A stretch of DNA of 44,747 nt from Rhodanobacteraceae bacterium (GTDB lineage: Bacteria; Pseudomonadota; Gammaproteobacteria; Xanthomonadales; Rhodanobacteraceae). The stretch lies in NCBI GenBank assembly GCA_004299705.1, contig SCQS01000053.1, positions 1-44,747 of the forward strand, written 5' to 3'. The position numbers and the translations under genes were made by a program. Under the pieces are notes generated by a model, which saw only the letters and a program-made list of their open reading frames with translations, had not been told where the DNA came from and did no database searches. Positions 20,073 to 31,684 of the stretch are shown here, one piece after another (within the stretch, counting starts at the first letter, position 1; each line of letters opens with the position of its first letter).

Positions 20073-20492
20073 TCACCCTCGTCGTGGCGCGGCAGTGAAC
20101 GGATTGTGTATTCGCAGCTTCCGGTCGATCAGCAGGCCGTCCTGCATGTCCTCGGAATAGAGCGTTTCACAACCGGCCAGCAGGGCGGAGGCCACGATCA
20201 TCGCATCCCAGACCGACAATCCGTAACGTTCCGCGATGCGGCGCCCCGTATCGTGGGTGTCCAGGGTCAACGACTCGACGGCGCACACGGCGCGTAACGT
20301 GGCCAGCAGTTCATCGACGGCGCGCCACGGCAAGCGCAATTTGCGGCGTGCGACATTGGCGACTTCGTTCAGCACCTGAACACTGATCACCGCGCCGTGC
20401 TCCAGCACCTGCTCGGCACGATCTGCCCGTGCCGTGTCCGCGGACAGCAGATACAACACGACATTGCTGTCGACGAACGGGCTAACGCGCAT
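20073..20492 (-). CDS. vapC: VapC-like PIN domain toxin
   Basis: A probable ribonuclease toxin of the PIN family, 139 residues from the ATG at 20492. The acidic metal-binding residues are all present: Asp8 (FVDSNVVLY), Glu43 (LNEVANV), Asp96 (VWDAMIVASAL) and Glu114/Asp115 (LYSEDMQDG). VapC toxins cut RNA, often tRNA, and are held inactive by the antitoxin. The start overlaps the end of the antitoxin gene by 11 bases, a common arrangement for coupled translation. A longer open frame to 20558 overlaps the antitoxin gene further and is not preferred. Target RNA is unknown. Confidence 0.88.
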   Translation of the reverse strand: MRVSPFVDSNVVLYLLSADTARADRAEQVLEHGAVISVQVLNEVANVARRKLRLPWRAVDELLATLRAVCAVESLTLDTHDTGRRIAERYGLSVWDAMIVASALLAGCETLYSEDMQDGLLIDRKLRIHNPFTAAPRRG

Positions 20493-20712
20493 GCGCGTCG
20501 TCGCGGTCGAACACGAAATCCTCGGGCAGGCGGCCACGGAACCGGCGCAGCCGCGCAAGCAGTTCGCGCGAACCGGGGCGCTTCTTCACCTCGAATTGGT
20601 AGGTGCCGGCGACATGCACCTCGATATCGTCGCCTTCACGCAAGCCCAGCGCCTCGACCACGGCGGCGGGCAGACGCAACGCGAGACTGTTGCCCCACTT
20701 CGAAACCTGCAT
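20482..20712 (-). CDS. vapB: AbrB-type antitoxin (VapB-like)
   Basis: A 76-residue SpoVT-AbrB swapped-hairpin protein (MQVSKWGNSLALRLP, then EGDDIEVHV) with a C-terminal tail (ELLARLRRFRGRLPEDFVFDR) that should bind the PIN toxin. It would neutralise VapC and repress its own promoter. The ATG at 20712 is preceded by AAAGG at a good distance; an ATG at 20736 in the same frame would start inside the operator palindrome and is rejected. Confidence 0.88.
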   Translation of the reverse strand: MQVSKWGNSLALRLPAAVVEALGLREGDDIEVHVAGTYQFEVKKRPGSRELLARLRRFRGRLPEDFVFDRDDAHAR

Positions 20713-20726
20713 GACGACACCTTTCT

Positions 20727-20776
20727 GGATATACATTGAATGTGTATATCCTGCGCCGGATGGCCCACTACGTCAA
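20727..20776 (-). promoter_or_regulatory. vapBC promoter and operator palindrome
   Basis: A perfect inverted repeat of 9-base arms, GGATATACA (20727-20735) and TGTATATCC (20743-20751), separated by 7 bases, lies 15 bases before the antitoxin start. A TTGACG hexamer on the minus strand (20771-20776) could be the -35 element, so the palindrome would cover the -10 region. This is the expected layout for autoregulation by the AbrB-type antitoxin. Confidence 0.6.
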
Positions 20777-20825
20777 TGCGACGCTCCTGCCCAGGACAGG
20801 AGGCGGGCGGAAACAGGCAGATAGC

Positions 20826-20892
20826 GTAGGGCGGGAGTAGCGCAGCGAATCCCGCCAACGGCAGGCCGAAGGCGGGTTGTCACCCGCCCTAC
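20826..20892. repeat. GTAGGGCGGG...CCCGCCCTAC inverted repeat
   Basis: A palindromic element with outer arms GTAGGGCGGG and CCCGCCCTAC and inner arms CCGCC / GGCGG. This is a fourth repeat type, different from the three other REP-like families in the window. It lies between the toxin-antitoxin operon and atpC and marks the atp-side edge of the islet. Confidence 0.75.
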
Positions 20893-20943
20893 AGATGCAG
20901 CCCATGGATGGCAGCTCTCCCGGAGGGAGAAGGAAAGGCAAGG

Positions 20944-21366
20944 TCAGTGCTGCAGGTTCTTGCGCAGGCGTTCCAGCGCGGACAACTGCGCGACGGCCTG
21001 GATGAGCTGTTCCTGCGCCTGCTGGACGGTCTTGGCATCACCGCGGTTGGCGAGCAGGCGCTCGGCCTCTTCCTTGGCGCGTTTGGCGGCGGCCTCATCG
21101 ATCTCATCGGCACGCAGCGCGGTGTCGGCCAGCACCGTGACGACGTTCGGCTGCACCTCGAGGATGCCGCCGGACACGTAATAGCCGTGCCGCTTGCCGT
21201 CCTCGTCGATCACCTCGACCTGGCCCGGCTTCAGGCGCGTCAGCAGCGGTTCGTGGCGCGGCGCGATGCCGAGCTCGCCGGCTTCGCCACTGGCGATGAC
21301 CAGTGTGACGTCGCCGTGGAAAATCTCGGCTTCGGCACTGACGATGTCGCAACGGATGGTGGTCAT
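20944..21366 (-). CDS. atpC: ATP synthase epsilon subunit
   Basis: The F1 epsilon chain of the central stalk, which couples rotor to catalytic head and can inhibit ATP hydrolysis. It has 140 residues: an N-terminal beta-sandwich ([26 protein letters not shown], then LKPGQVEV) and two C-terminal helices rich in Ala, Glu and Arg. It is the last gene of the atp operon, 20 bases from a REP-like element that precedes it. A small hairpin TCTCCC-GGA-GGGAGA lies after it at 20916-20930 but lacks a T run. Confidence 0.96.
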   Translation of the reverse strand: MTTIRCDIVSAEAEIFHGDVTLVIASGEAGELGIAPRHEPLLTRLKPGQVEVIDEDGKRHGYYVSGGILEVQPNVVTVLADTALRADEIDEAAAKRAKEEAERLLANRGDAKTVQQAQEQLIQAVAQLSALERLRKNLQH

Positions 21367-21385
21367 TTGGTTTGTGCTCCGTTTT

Positions 21386-21496
21386 CGTCATCCCGGCGAA
21401 GGCCGGGATCCATTCCGCTCTCGCAAACAACCAGCAAGATCAAGATGGATTCCGGGTTCCGCTCGCGATAGAGCCGCGAACGGCCCCGGAATGACG
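21386..21496. repeat. REP-like element between atpD and atpC
   Basis: Inverted pair bounded by CGTCATCCCGG and CCCCGGAATGACG, with inner hairpin CCCGGC-GAAG-GCCGGG at its left end. It is transcribed as part of the atp mRNA. Confidence 0.85.
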
Positions 21497-21536
21497 ACAA
21501 TGTTTGTCCCGATTCCCTGTTACATGTCCTCGGCGC

Positions 21537-23982
<2,446 letters not shown>

Positions 23983-23998
23983 ATCGTTACCTGTTCTT

Positions 23999-24075
23999 GT
24001 AGGAGCGCGCCTGCGCGCGAACCGAAAAACGGCGCTTCGCGCCGATCGCCGGCAGGCCGGCAGGCCGGCTCCTAC
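23999..24075. repeat. GTAGGAGC REP element between atpA and atpG
   Basis: Ends GTAGGAGC and GCTCCTAC, with inner palindromes and a short direct duplication of GGCAGGCC near the right end. It is a longer relative of the element at 23002-23051 and is likewise inside the atp transcript; its right end is 1 base from the atpA stop. Confidence 0.85.
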
Positions 24076-24076
24076 A

Positions 24077-25627
24077 TCACCATGATCCCGTCTTCTTGAA
24101 CTCGTCCAGCGCCGACTTGAAGGTGGCTTCGATCTCGTCGTTCCAGTCGCCGGTGTCCACGATCTTCTGCATCAGGGCACCGTGGTTGGCCTGCATGAAC
24201 TGGTGCAGCGCGTGCTCGAACGGCAGGATCTGCGCGATCGGCAGATCGTCCAGGTAGCCGCGATCGGCCGCGTACAGCGACACCGCCATCAGCGCGATCG
24301 ACAGCGGCGCGTATTGCTTCTGCTTCATCAGTTCGGTAACGCGTTGGCCGCGTTCGAGCTGTTTGCGCGTGTGCGCATCGAGATCCGACGCGAACTGCGC
24401 GAACGCCGCGAGTTCACGGTACTGCGCCAGCGCCAGTTTCACGCCGCCGGACAGCTTCTTGATGATCTTGGTCTGCGCCGCGCCGCCCACGCGCGACACC
24501 GAGATGCCGGCGTTCACGGCCGGGCGGATGCCGGCGTTGAACAGGTCGGTTTCGAGGAAGATCTGGCCGTCGGTAATGGAAATGACGTTGGTCGGCACGA
24601 ACGCCGAGACGTCGCCGGCCTGGGTTTCGATGATCGGCAGCGCGGTGAGCGAACCGGTCTTGCCTTTCACTTCACCCCTGGTTTCGCGCTCGACGTATTC
24701 GACGTTGACGCGCGCGGCGCGTTCCAGCAGGCGCGAGTGCAAATAAAACACGTCGCCCGGATACGCCTCGCGGCCCGGCGGGCGGCGCAGCAACAGCGAA
24801 ATCTGGCGATACGCCCAGGCCTGCTTGGTCAAGTCGTCATAGATGATCAGCGCGTCTTCGCCATGGTCGCGGAAGTACTCGCCCATCGCGCAACCGGCGT
24901 ACGGCGCGATGTACTGCATGGTCGCCGAATCCGATGCCGAGGCCGCGACGATGATGGTGTGGCCGAGCGCGTCGTGTTCTTCCAGCTTGCGCACCACGCT
25001 CGCGATCGAGGACTGCTTCTGTCCGATCGCGACGTAGATGCACTTCACGCCGGTGCCCTTCTGGTTGATGATGGTGTCGACTGCGAGTGCGGTCTTGCCG
25101 GTCTGGCGGTCGCCGATCACCAGCTCGCGCTGGCCGCGGCCGATCGGGATCATCGCGTCCACCGACTTGTAGCCGGTCTGCACCGGCTGCGACACCGACT
25201 GGCGCCAGATCACGCCCGGCGCTACCTTCTCGACCGGCGAGGACAAATGCGTGTTGATCGGACCCTTGCCGTCGATCGGGTTGCCCAGCGCATCCACCAC
25301 GCGGCCCAGCATCTCGGGACCCACCGGCACTTCCAGGATGCGCCCGGTGGTCTTGGCGGTATCGCCTTCGGAAAGATGCTCGTACTTGCCGAGCACCACC
25401 GCGCCGACCGAGTCGCGCTCCAGGTTCAAGGCCAGCGCGTAGGTGTCGCCCGGCAGTTCGATCATTTCGCCGGCCATCACGTCGTTCAAGCCGTGGATGC
25501 GCACGATGCCGTCGGACACGCTGGTCAGCGTGCCCTCGTTGCGGGTTTCGGCCGAGAGCTTGAACTGCTCGATGCGCGAACGGATCAGTTCGGAGATTTC
25601 GGAAGGGTTGAGTGTGGTGGTGGCCAT
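24077..25627 (-). CDS. atpA: ATP synthase alpha subunit
   Basis: The non-catalytic nucleotide-binding F1 chain, alternating with beta in the hexamer. It has 516 residues from the ATG at 25627 ([15 protein letters not shown]). The P-loop GDRQTGKT is at 172-179, and [16 protein letters not shown] marks the C-terminal region. The open frame reaches 25687, but the extra residues do not match AtpA and the internal ATG fits the family. A plus-strand open frame of 883 codons runs antisense through atpA, atpH and atpF; it is a compositional shadow. Confidence 0.98.
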   Translation of the reverse strand: MATTTLNPSEISELIRSRIEQFKLSAETRNEGTLTSVSDGIVRIHGLNDVMAGEMIELPGDTYALALNLERDSVGAVVLGKYEHLSEGDTAKTTGRILEVPVGPEMLGRVVDALGNPIDGKGPINTHLSSPVEKVAPGVIWRQSVSQPVQTGYKSVDAMIPIGRGQRELVIGDRQTGKTALAVDTIINQKGTGVKCIYVAIGQKQSSIASVVRKLEEHDALGHTIIVAASASDSATMQYIAPYAGCAMGEYFRDHGEDALIIYDDLTKQAWAYRQISLLLRRPPGREAYPGDVFYLHSRLLERAARVNVEYVERETRGEVKGKTGSLTALPIIETQAGDVSAFVPTNVISITDGQIFLETDLFNAGIRPAVNAGISVSRVGGAAQTKIIKKLSGGVKLALAQYRELAAFAQFASDLDAHTRKQLERGQRVTELMKQKQYAPLSIALMAVSLYAADRGYLDDLPIAQILPFEHALHQFMQANHGALMQKIVDTGDWNDEIEATFKSALDEFKKTGSW

Positions 25628-25687
25628 GGCTGCTTTCCTGTGGCGGGCATCGCACGTCGTGGCGATACCCGGTTCAATGTGTCGCAA

Positions 25688-26221
25688 TCAATTCGTCAAG
25701 GCGGTTTCGAGCTTGGCGAGGCGGCTCTTCAGCGACCCGTCGATCACGGTCTCTCCGGCATCGATCACCGCGCCGCCCAGCACCGAGGGATCGACGCTGC
25801 GCTCGAGCTGGATGTCGCTGTGGAAACGCCGCTTCAGTGCCTCGACCAGACGCGTGGCTTCGCTGTCGTCCAGCGGCACCGCGCTGCGCACCCGCACCCT
25901 CAACACGTGCTCGGCATCGCGCTTCATCTGCTCGAACAGTGCGGCGATTTCCGGCAGCTCGCGCAGGCGATGGTTGTCGGCCAGCAGGTCGAGGAAGCGC
26001 ACGAATTCAGAATCTTCGGGTTCGCCACCACGCGTAAACAACGACGCCAGCGTCTGCGGCAACACGCGCGGGTCGCCGAACAGGGCGACGACTTGCGGTT
26101 GCACCGCGACCTCGGCCGCGAACGCGAGCTTCCCCGCCCACGCGTCCTGGGCACCCTGCGTGGACGCGATCTCGAATGCGGCGCGTGCGTAGGGGCGGGC
26201 GATGGTCAAGGGCTGCGTCAT
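25688..26221 (-). CDS. atpH: ATP synthase delta subunit
   Basis: The F1 delta chain that links the peripheral stalk to the top of the alpha-beta hexamer. It has 177 residues, with the family's N-terminal PYARAAFEIA helix and the C-terminal VDPSVLGGAVIDAGETVIDGSLKSRLAKLE signature region. The start lies 3 bases after the atpF stop, so the two genes are tightly coupled. Confidence 0.96.
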   Translation of the reverse strand: MTQPLTIARPYARAAFEIASTQGAQDAWAGKLAFAAEVAVQPQVVALFGDPRVLPQTLASLFTRGGEPEDSEFVRFLDLLADNHRLRELPEIAALFEQMKRDAEHVLRVRVRSAVPLDDSEATRLVEALKRRFHSDIQLERSVDPSVLGGAVIDAGETVIDGSLKSRLAKLETALTN

Positions 26222-26224
26222 CGA

Positions 26225-26704
26225 TCAGATTCCCGCGACCAAATCGTCGAGCAGGGCCTTGTGCGTACCGGCGTCGACTTCGCGGCCGAGGATTTTCGAT
26301 GCACCCTGCACCGCGAGCGTGGCGACCTGGCCGCGCAACTCGGCGCGCGCGCGGTGCGCCATGTTGTCGATGTCGGCCTGCGCCTGCGCCTTCTGCCGTG
26401 CGGCTTCGGCCAGCGCATCGGTGCGCGCCTTGTCGACGATCTGTCCGGCCTGCTGGTTGGCGCGCTCGATGATCGATGCCGCTTCCGCGCGCGCCTTCTT
26501 CACTTCGTCGGCGGCGCGCGTATCGGCTTCGGCCAGTTCCTTGTGCGCGCGGTCGGCCGCTTCGAGGCCCTCGGCGATCTTCTGCTGGCGCTCCTCGATG
26601 GCGCGCATCAGCGGCGGCCACACGAACTTGAGCGTGATCGAAAGCATGATCAAGAACGCGATCACTTCGCCGATCAGGGTTGCGTTGATTGCCAGGACAC
26701 CCAT
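26225..26704 (-). CDS. atpF: ATP synthase b subunit
   Basis: The peripheral-stalk dimer chain. In its 159 residues, one N-terminal transmembrane helix (about 5-25) with the KFVWPPLM junction motif is followed by a long charged coiled-coil helix rich in Ala, Glu, Arg and Gln. Length matches the E. coli 156-residue b subunit. The start lies 43 bases after the atpE stop. Confidence 0.97.
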   Translation of the reverse strand: MGVLAINATLIGEVIAFLIMLSITLKFVWPPLMRAIEERQQKIAEGLEAADRAHKELAEADTRAADEVKKARAEAASIIERANQQAGQIVDKARTDALAEAARQKAQAQADIDNMAHRARAELRGQVATLAVQGASKILGREVDAGTHKALLDDLVAGI

Positions 26705-26747
26705 CGCGATATCACCTGTCTGGATTCGAACCGTCGGTCAAAGCGCG

Positions 26748-27095
<348 letters not shown>

Positions 27096-27923
27096 TCAGT
27101 GATGCTGTTGCGCCATTGCGATATACGTGACGCTCAGATACATGAAGATGAAAGCCTGGATGAGGATGATCAGCAGCTCGACGAAACTCCACGCGACATA
27201 GCCGATGACACCGATGGGCCACCACAGCGACAGGAAGTGGACCATCAGGCCGGCGATCAGCATGAACAGCAGGTCGCCCGCGAAGATGTTGCCGAAAAGA
27301 CGCAGCGCCAGGCTGACCGGCTGGGTGACCATCTCGATCACGAACATCAGGATGTTGAAGGGCGCCAGCAACACCTTCATGACGACGTTCTTCGCCGTGA
27401 ACGGCGCCGAGACCGCGCCCTTGAGATAGCCACCGACACCCTTGGACTTCATGCCATAAAACAGGGTCAGGACCAGCACGCTCAATGACATCGCGAACGT
27501 CATGTTGACGTCGGCCGTCGGCACCGGCCGGAAGTGCGTGGCGCCGGTCGCCTCCGCCGCGGTCGGAATCAGATCCACCGGCAGCACGTCCATGAGATTC
27601 ATGAACAGTATCCAGAAAAAGATCGTGAGCGCCAGCGGGCCGAGGAACTTGCGGCTGCCGTGCCAGGCGTCCTTGACCTGACCATCGACGAATTCCAGCG
27701 CCAGCTCGACGAAGGCCTGGCCCTTGCTAGGCACCCCGGACGTCGCCTTGCGCGCAAACCACCAGAACCAGAACAGGAAGATGAAGCCCAGCACGCACGA
27801 CATGATCAACGTGTCGACGTGGATCGACGCCACGCCACCGGCGTGCGTCAACGGCGCATTCCAGAAAGTCAGATGGTGCTGGATGTACTGGGTGAAATTT
27901 TCACCGCCCGATTCGGCACTCAC
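27096..27923 (-). CDS. atpB: ATP synthase a subunit
   Basis: The stator half-channel of Fo. It has 275 residues and several hydrophobic helices. The essential arginine is Arg208 in SLALRLFGNIFAGD, and the helix FVELLIILIQAFIFMYLSVTYI lies near the C-terminus. Helix 2 contains FVELALEFVDGQVKDAW. It follows atpI by 57 bases. Confidence 0.97.
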   Translation of the reverse strand: MSAESGGENFTQYIQHHLTFWNAPLTHAGGVASIHVDTLIMSCVLGFIFLFWFWWFARKATSGVPSKGQAFVELALEFVDGQVKDAWHGSRKFLGPLALTIFFWILFMNLMDVLPVDLIPTAAEATGATHFRPVPTADVNMTFAMSLSVLVLTLFYGMKSKGVGGYLKGAVSAPFTAKNVVMKVLLAPFNILMFVIEMVTQPVSLALRLFGNIFAGDLLFMLIAGLMVHFLSLWWPIGVIGYVAWSFVELLIILIQAFIFMYLSVTYIAMAQQHH

Positions 27924-27980
27924 TCACTCATCCTCGATCGTCACGCCCGCTGGTGCGTTCACTACCAGGCGCGGACTGCT

Positions 27981-28352
27981 TCAACGCTTGATGAACCCCA
28001 AGACCGCCAGATTGACCAACAGCACGGCCACCAGGCCGACCAACGCCGGCAGCGCCGGCAATCTCCAGTACGCCAGGATCAGGTACAGCCCGACGATCAC
28101 CACGATCCATTTCAGCAAAGTCCCAACCGCGAAGCGTGCCAACATCGCACCCGGCCCCGCGAGTGCCGGCGCAAATACGCGCAGCGCCAGCAGCCCGGTA
28201 CCGATCACCACCAGCGCTCCCCCCGCGAACGCCGCGACAGCCGACCCAACGCCCTGCGCCAGAAAAGCCAAACCCGCCACGACGGCTACCGCCACCTGCG
28301 TCAGTACCACTTTTACGGCGAGCTGTCTGCCAGCGGCGAGCGAGTTGTCCAC
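27981..28352 (-). CDS. atpI: ATP synthase I-like protein (assembly factor)
   Basis: A small hydrophobic protein at the head of the atp operon, 123 residues from the GTG at 28352. It has four predicted transmembrane helices and fits the position and size of AtpI, which is reported to help c-ring assembly or cation handling. The family is poorly conserved. The open frame continues to 28523, but the promoter at 28410-28439 lies inside that extension, which argues for the GTG start. Confidence 0.82.
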   Translation of the reverse strand: MDNSLAAGRQLAVKVVLTQVAVAVVAGLAFLAQGVGSAVAAFAGGALVVIGTGLLALRVFAPALAGPGAMLARFAVGTLLKWIVVIVGLYLILAYWRLPALPALVGLVAVLLVNLAVLGFIKR

Positions 28353-28409
28353 TTTAAGCTGCCTCGGGCGGGTTTTCACCCACCCAAAAGTCCGCAATCG
28401 AGCTGTGGA

Positions 28410-28439
28410 ATTGTAGCAGCGGCATTGTCGGCGTGGCAA
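28410..28439 (-). promoter_or_regulatory. Predicted sigma-70 promoter of the atp operon
   Basis: On the minus strand, TTGCCA (28434-28439), an 18-base spacer and TACAAT (28410-28415). The inferred start of transcription is about 50 bases before the atpI GTG. The surrounding stretch is A/T-richer than its neighbours. Confidence 0.6.
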
Positions 28440-28553
28440 CCTGAAAAGACGGCTTTTGCACTGGATTTGTTGGGATTTTCGGCCATGCACGGCGGCTCGC
28501 TGGCCGTCCTTGATGCGTGTCAATCCGGCTTCCCGGCCAGCCGCCGGTCGCGA

Positions 28554-29894
28554 TCACTTCCCGATGCAGAACGTCGAGAAGATCGCCCCCAGCAAATCCT
28601 CGTTGGTGAAGGTGCCGGTGATCTCACGCAAGGCCTGCTGGACCTCGCGCAAGTCTTCGGCGACCAGCTCCGGTGCCGCCATCGTCAGCGTGACCCGCGC
28701 CGTGTCCAAGTGTGTATTCGCGCGCTCGAGCGCCAGCACGTGACGACTGCGCGCACTGAATACACCCTCGACCGCACCACCCGTCACGATGCGTTTCAGC
28801 TCGTCGCGCAACAGGTCGAGCCCGGCGCCGGTGCGCGCGGACAGGGCGATGGTCGTCACGTCGTGATGCCGTTCGCACGCCGGAAGCCGGTTCGCGAGAT
28901 CGATCTTGTTGACGATGACGATGCGCGTGGCTGTAGCCGGCGCGTCGGCAAGCACGTCGTTTGTGGTTGCATCATCAACGTGTTCGACGACGTGCACGAC
29001 GATGTCCGCGCGAGCCAACTCCGCGCGTGCGCGACGGATGCCTTCACCTTCAACCACATCCGAGGACTCGCGCAGACCTGCCGTGTCGGCCAGCGTCAAC
29101 TCGATGCCATCGAGCACGACGGACTCACGCAGCACATCGCGCGTGGTACCGGGGATGTCGGTGACGATCGCGCGTGCACTGCCAGCCAGCGCATTCATGA
29201 GACTCGACTTGCCGACGTTCGGCGCGCCCACGATCACCGCGTGCAGGCCATCGGTCAGCCGCACCCCGCGTCGCGCGGCGACCAGCAGGCCATCGAGCTG
29301 GGCGGCAGCTTGCTTGAACAAGTGTTCGAGCCTGGGTCGCGATGCGCTTTCGCTGGCATCTTCCGCAAAGTCGATCGCCGCCTCGACTTCCACGCGTAAC
29401 TGCACGATGGTTTGCGCCAAGGCCTCGACGCGCCGGGAAAACTCCCCGTCCAGCGAGCGCAGCGCCGCGCGCGCCTGGGCTTCGGAACGCGCCGCGATCA
29501 GATCGGCGACCGCTTCGGCCTGGGCAAGGTCGAGTTTGCCATTCAAGAAGGCGCGTTCGGAAAACTCGCCCGCGCGGGCGGGACGCGCGCCCAGTTCGCA
29601 GGCGCGCCGCACCAGCCGATCGAGCACCACCGGGCTGCCATGCGCGTGCAGTTCCAGCACGTCCTCGCCGGTGAACGAATGCGGCGCGGGAAAAAACAGG
29701 GCAAGCCCGCGGTCGATCAGCGACCCGTCGGCATCATTGAACTTCGCCAGCCTCGCCTGCCGCGGCACGGTTTGCGCGCCGCATAGCGCGGTCGCGATGC
29801 GGCGCGCGCCGTTTCCGGAAACCCGCACCACGCCGATGCCGCCGCGCCCCGCCGGGGTCGCGACGGCAACGATGGTGTCGGTGGGCTCGCGCAT
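28554..29894 (-). CDS. mnmE: tRNA-modifying GTPase MnmE (TrmE)
   Basis: With MnmG, this enzyme puts the 5-carboxymethylaminomethyl group on wobble uridine 34 of several tRNAs. It has 446 residues: an N-terminal folate-binding domain, a helical domain (NGKLDLAQAEAVADLI near 118-133), an inserted G domain with P-loop GAPNVGKS at 223-230 and DIPGTTRD nearby, and the C-terminal FCIGK whose cysteine is family-typical. It starts 18 bases after the yidC stop, so both are likely in the rpmH-rnpA-yidC-mnmE operon. Confidence 0.97.
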   Translation of the reverse strand: MREPTDTIVAVATPAGRGGIGVVRVSGNGARRIATALCGAQTVPRQARLAKFNDADGSLIDRGLALFFPAPHSFTGEDVLELHAHGSPVVLDRLVRRACELGARPARAGEFSERAFLNGKLDLAQAEAVADLIAARSEAQARAALRSLDGEFSRRVEALAQTIVQLRVEVEAAIDFAEDASESASRPRLEHLFKQAAAQLDGLLVAARRGVRLTDGLHAVIVGAPNVGKSSLMNALAGSARAIVTDIPGTTRDVLRESVVLDGIELTLADTAGLRESSDVVEGEGIRRARAELARADIVVHVVEHVDDATTNDVLADAPATATRIVIVNKIDLANRLPACERHHDVTTIALSARTGAGLDLLRDELKRIVTGGAVEGVFSARSRHVLALERANTHLDTARVTLTMAAPELVAEDLREVQQALREITGTFTNEDLLGAIFSTFCIGK

Positions 29895-29912
29895 CTGCGG
29901 CCTCGTGCGGAA

Positions 29913-31646
29913 TCACGCCTTGGCGCGTGCGTCGGCCCGGTCGATCTTGCGGGTGATGTACCACTGCTGCGACAGCATGCAGATGCCGCGCACCACGTAA
30001 TACAGCGTGAGACCAGCCGGGAAGAAGAAGAACAGCACCGCGAACAGCACCGGCATCGCCTTCATGATCCGGGCCTGGGTCGGGTCCATGCCCTGCATCG
30101 GGGTCAGGAACTGCGTGCCCAGCATCGTCAACGCGTACAGGATCGGCAGGATGAAGTAGGGGTCGGCCGCCGACAGATCGTGGATCCACAGGAACGAGGC
30201 GTGCCGCAATTCGACGCTGAAGATCAGCACGTAATACAACGCGAAGAAGATCGGCAGCGTGATCAGGTTGGGCAGGCAACCCGCCATCGGGTTGACCTTC
30301 TCCTTCTTGTACAACTCCATCATCGCCTGCTGGTATTTCTGCTTGTCGTCGCCGAAGCGTTCCTTCAGCGCCTTCATGCGCGGCTGCAACTTGCGCATCC
30401 GTGCGCCCGACTTGTACTGCGCCTCGGTGAGCTTCCAGGTGGCGGCCTGGATCAACAACACCAGCACGACGATCGCCAAGCCCCAGTTGCGCACCAGCCC
30501 GTGCAGGAACGACAGCAGCTTGAACATCGGCTCCGCGATCAGGGTCATCTTTCCGTAATCGATCGTGAGGTTGAGCCCCGGCGCGATCTTGCCGATCTGG
30601 TTCTGCAGATTGGGGCCGACGTACAGGCGCGCGTCGCTGGTCGCGGTCGCGCCGGGCGCGACTTCGATGCCGGGTCCTATCGTACGGATGACATAGCGCG
30701 GCTTGCCGTTGGCGCCTGCAGCGGGCACTTCCACACTGCCGAACTGCTGGGCCTGCTTGGCATCGGGAATCCACGCGGACACGAAGAACCGCTGGGTCAT
30801 CGAGATCCAGCCGCCGGTCACGCTCTGGTGCAGTGCATCCTTTTCGAAATTGCCGAACTTCAGCTCGTTGAACTTGGCTTCGGGGCCGTACCACGCCGCG
30901 CCGGTGTAGGCGTAGCTGTCGGGGTTGTAGAACTCCAGGAAATGCTTGGGCGGCGGCGGTGGCTCGACCCGATCGAGCTGTTCGTAGGCGTTGCCGGACC
31001 AGGTCTTGCTGCCGTGGTTGTCGATCTGCTGCGACAACTGCACCACGTAGCTGCCGCGGGTCAGGGTGTAGCGCTTGACGACGCTGACGCCGGAGGCGGC
31101 GTCCTTCCAGTCCAGCGTGACCACGACCTGATTCTTGCCGGGTGCCAGCGTGTAATGGGTCGCCTGTGGCGTGAATTCGGCAAGGTGGTTCGGCGCCACG
31201 CTACCGTTGCTGCCAACCAGGCCATCCTGCGCCACGTAGTAAGTGGCATCGGCGTCGTCCAGCAATTGCACCGGTGGGCTGCCGCGCTTGACCTGTTGCG
31301 GATAATTCAACAACGCGGCGCCAACGATGGTGCCGCCGCGCGGGTCGATCGTGAGCTTCAGCACGTCGTTGCTGGCCGTGACCAGATCCTGTTCCGGCGT
31401 GGCTTCCGTGCTCGCAACCAGGGTGGGTGGAGCGGTCGTGCTGCTTGCCTGCGACGCGCTGCTGGCCGCGGGTACGCTCGGTACCGCACTCGTTTGCGGC
31501 ACGCTGGACGACGCAGCCACGACTTGCGCAGAGGTCGGCGGCGCGGGCGGCGGTACGACAGGGTAGTCGTGCTGCCAAGCCTGCCAAAGCAGGTAAGCGA
31601 CGGCCAGCAACGCCACGACCAGCAGGGTGCGTGTTTGATTGATCAC
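29913..31646 (-). CDS. yidC: Membrane protein insertase YidC
   Basis: This insertase places proteins such as the ATP synthase c subunit into the inner membrane, alone or with Sec. From the GTG at 31646 it has 577 residues. The first helix (TLLVVALLAVAYLLWQAW) is followed by a Ser/Ala/Pro-rich linker, a large periplasmic beta domain, and the C-terminal insertase core with the KSGARMRKLQPRMKALKERFGDD coiled coil. The open frame runs to 31742 into rnpA, but this extension lacks homology. Only 38 bases separate it from rnpA, so no yidD gene fits between. Confidence 0.96.
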   Translation of the reverse strand: MINQTRTLLVVALLAVAYLLWQAWQHDYPVVPPPAPPTSAQVVAASSSVPQTSAVPSVPAASSASQASSTTAPPTLVASTEATPEQDLVTASNDVLKLTIDPRGGTIVGAALLNYPQQVKRGSPPVQLLDDADATYYVAQDGLVGSNGSVAPNHLAEFTPQATHYTLAPGKNQVVVTLDWKDAASGVSVVKRYTLTRGSYVVQLSQQIDNHGSKTWSGNAYEQLDRVEPPPPPKHFLEFYNPDSYAYTGAAWYGPEAKFNELKFGNFEKDALHQSVTGGWISMTQRFFVSAWIPDAKQAQQFGSVEVPAAGANGKPRYVIRTIGPGIEVAPGATATSDARLYVGPNLQNQIGKIAPGLNLTIDYGKMTLIAEPMFKLLSFLHGLVRNWGLAIVVLVLLIQAATWKLTEAQYKSGARMRKLQPRMKALKERFGDDKQKYQQAMMELYKKEKVNPMAGCLPNLITLPIFFALYYVLIFSVELRHASFLWIHDLSAADPYFILPILYALTMLGTQFLTPMQGMDPTQARIMKAMPVLFAVLFFFFPAGLTLYYVVRGICMLSQQWYITRKIDRADARAKA

Positions 31647-31684
31647 AAGGGAAACTCGGGATGGGCTGCGCGGGCGGCAGCAAG

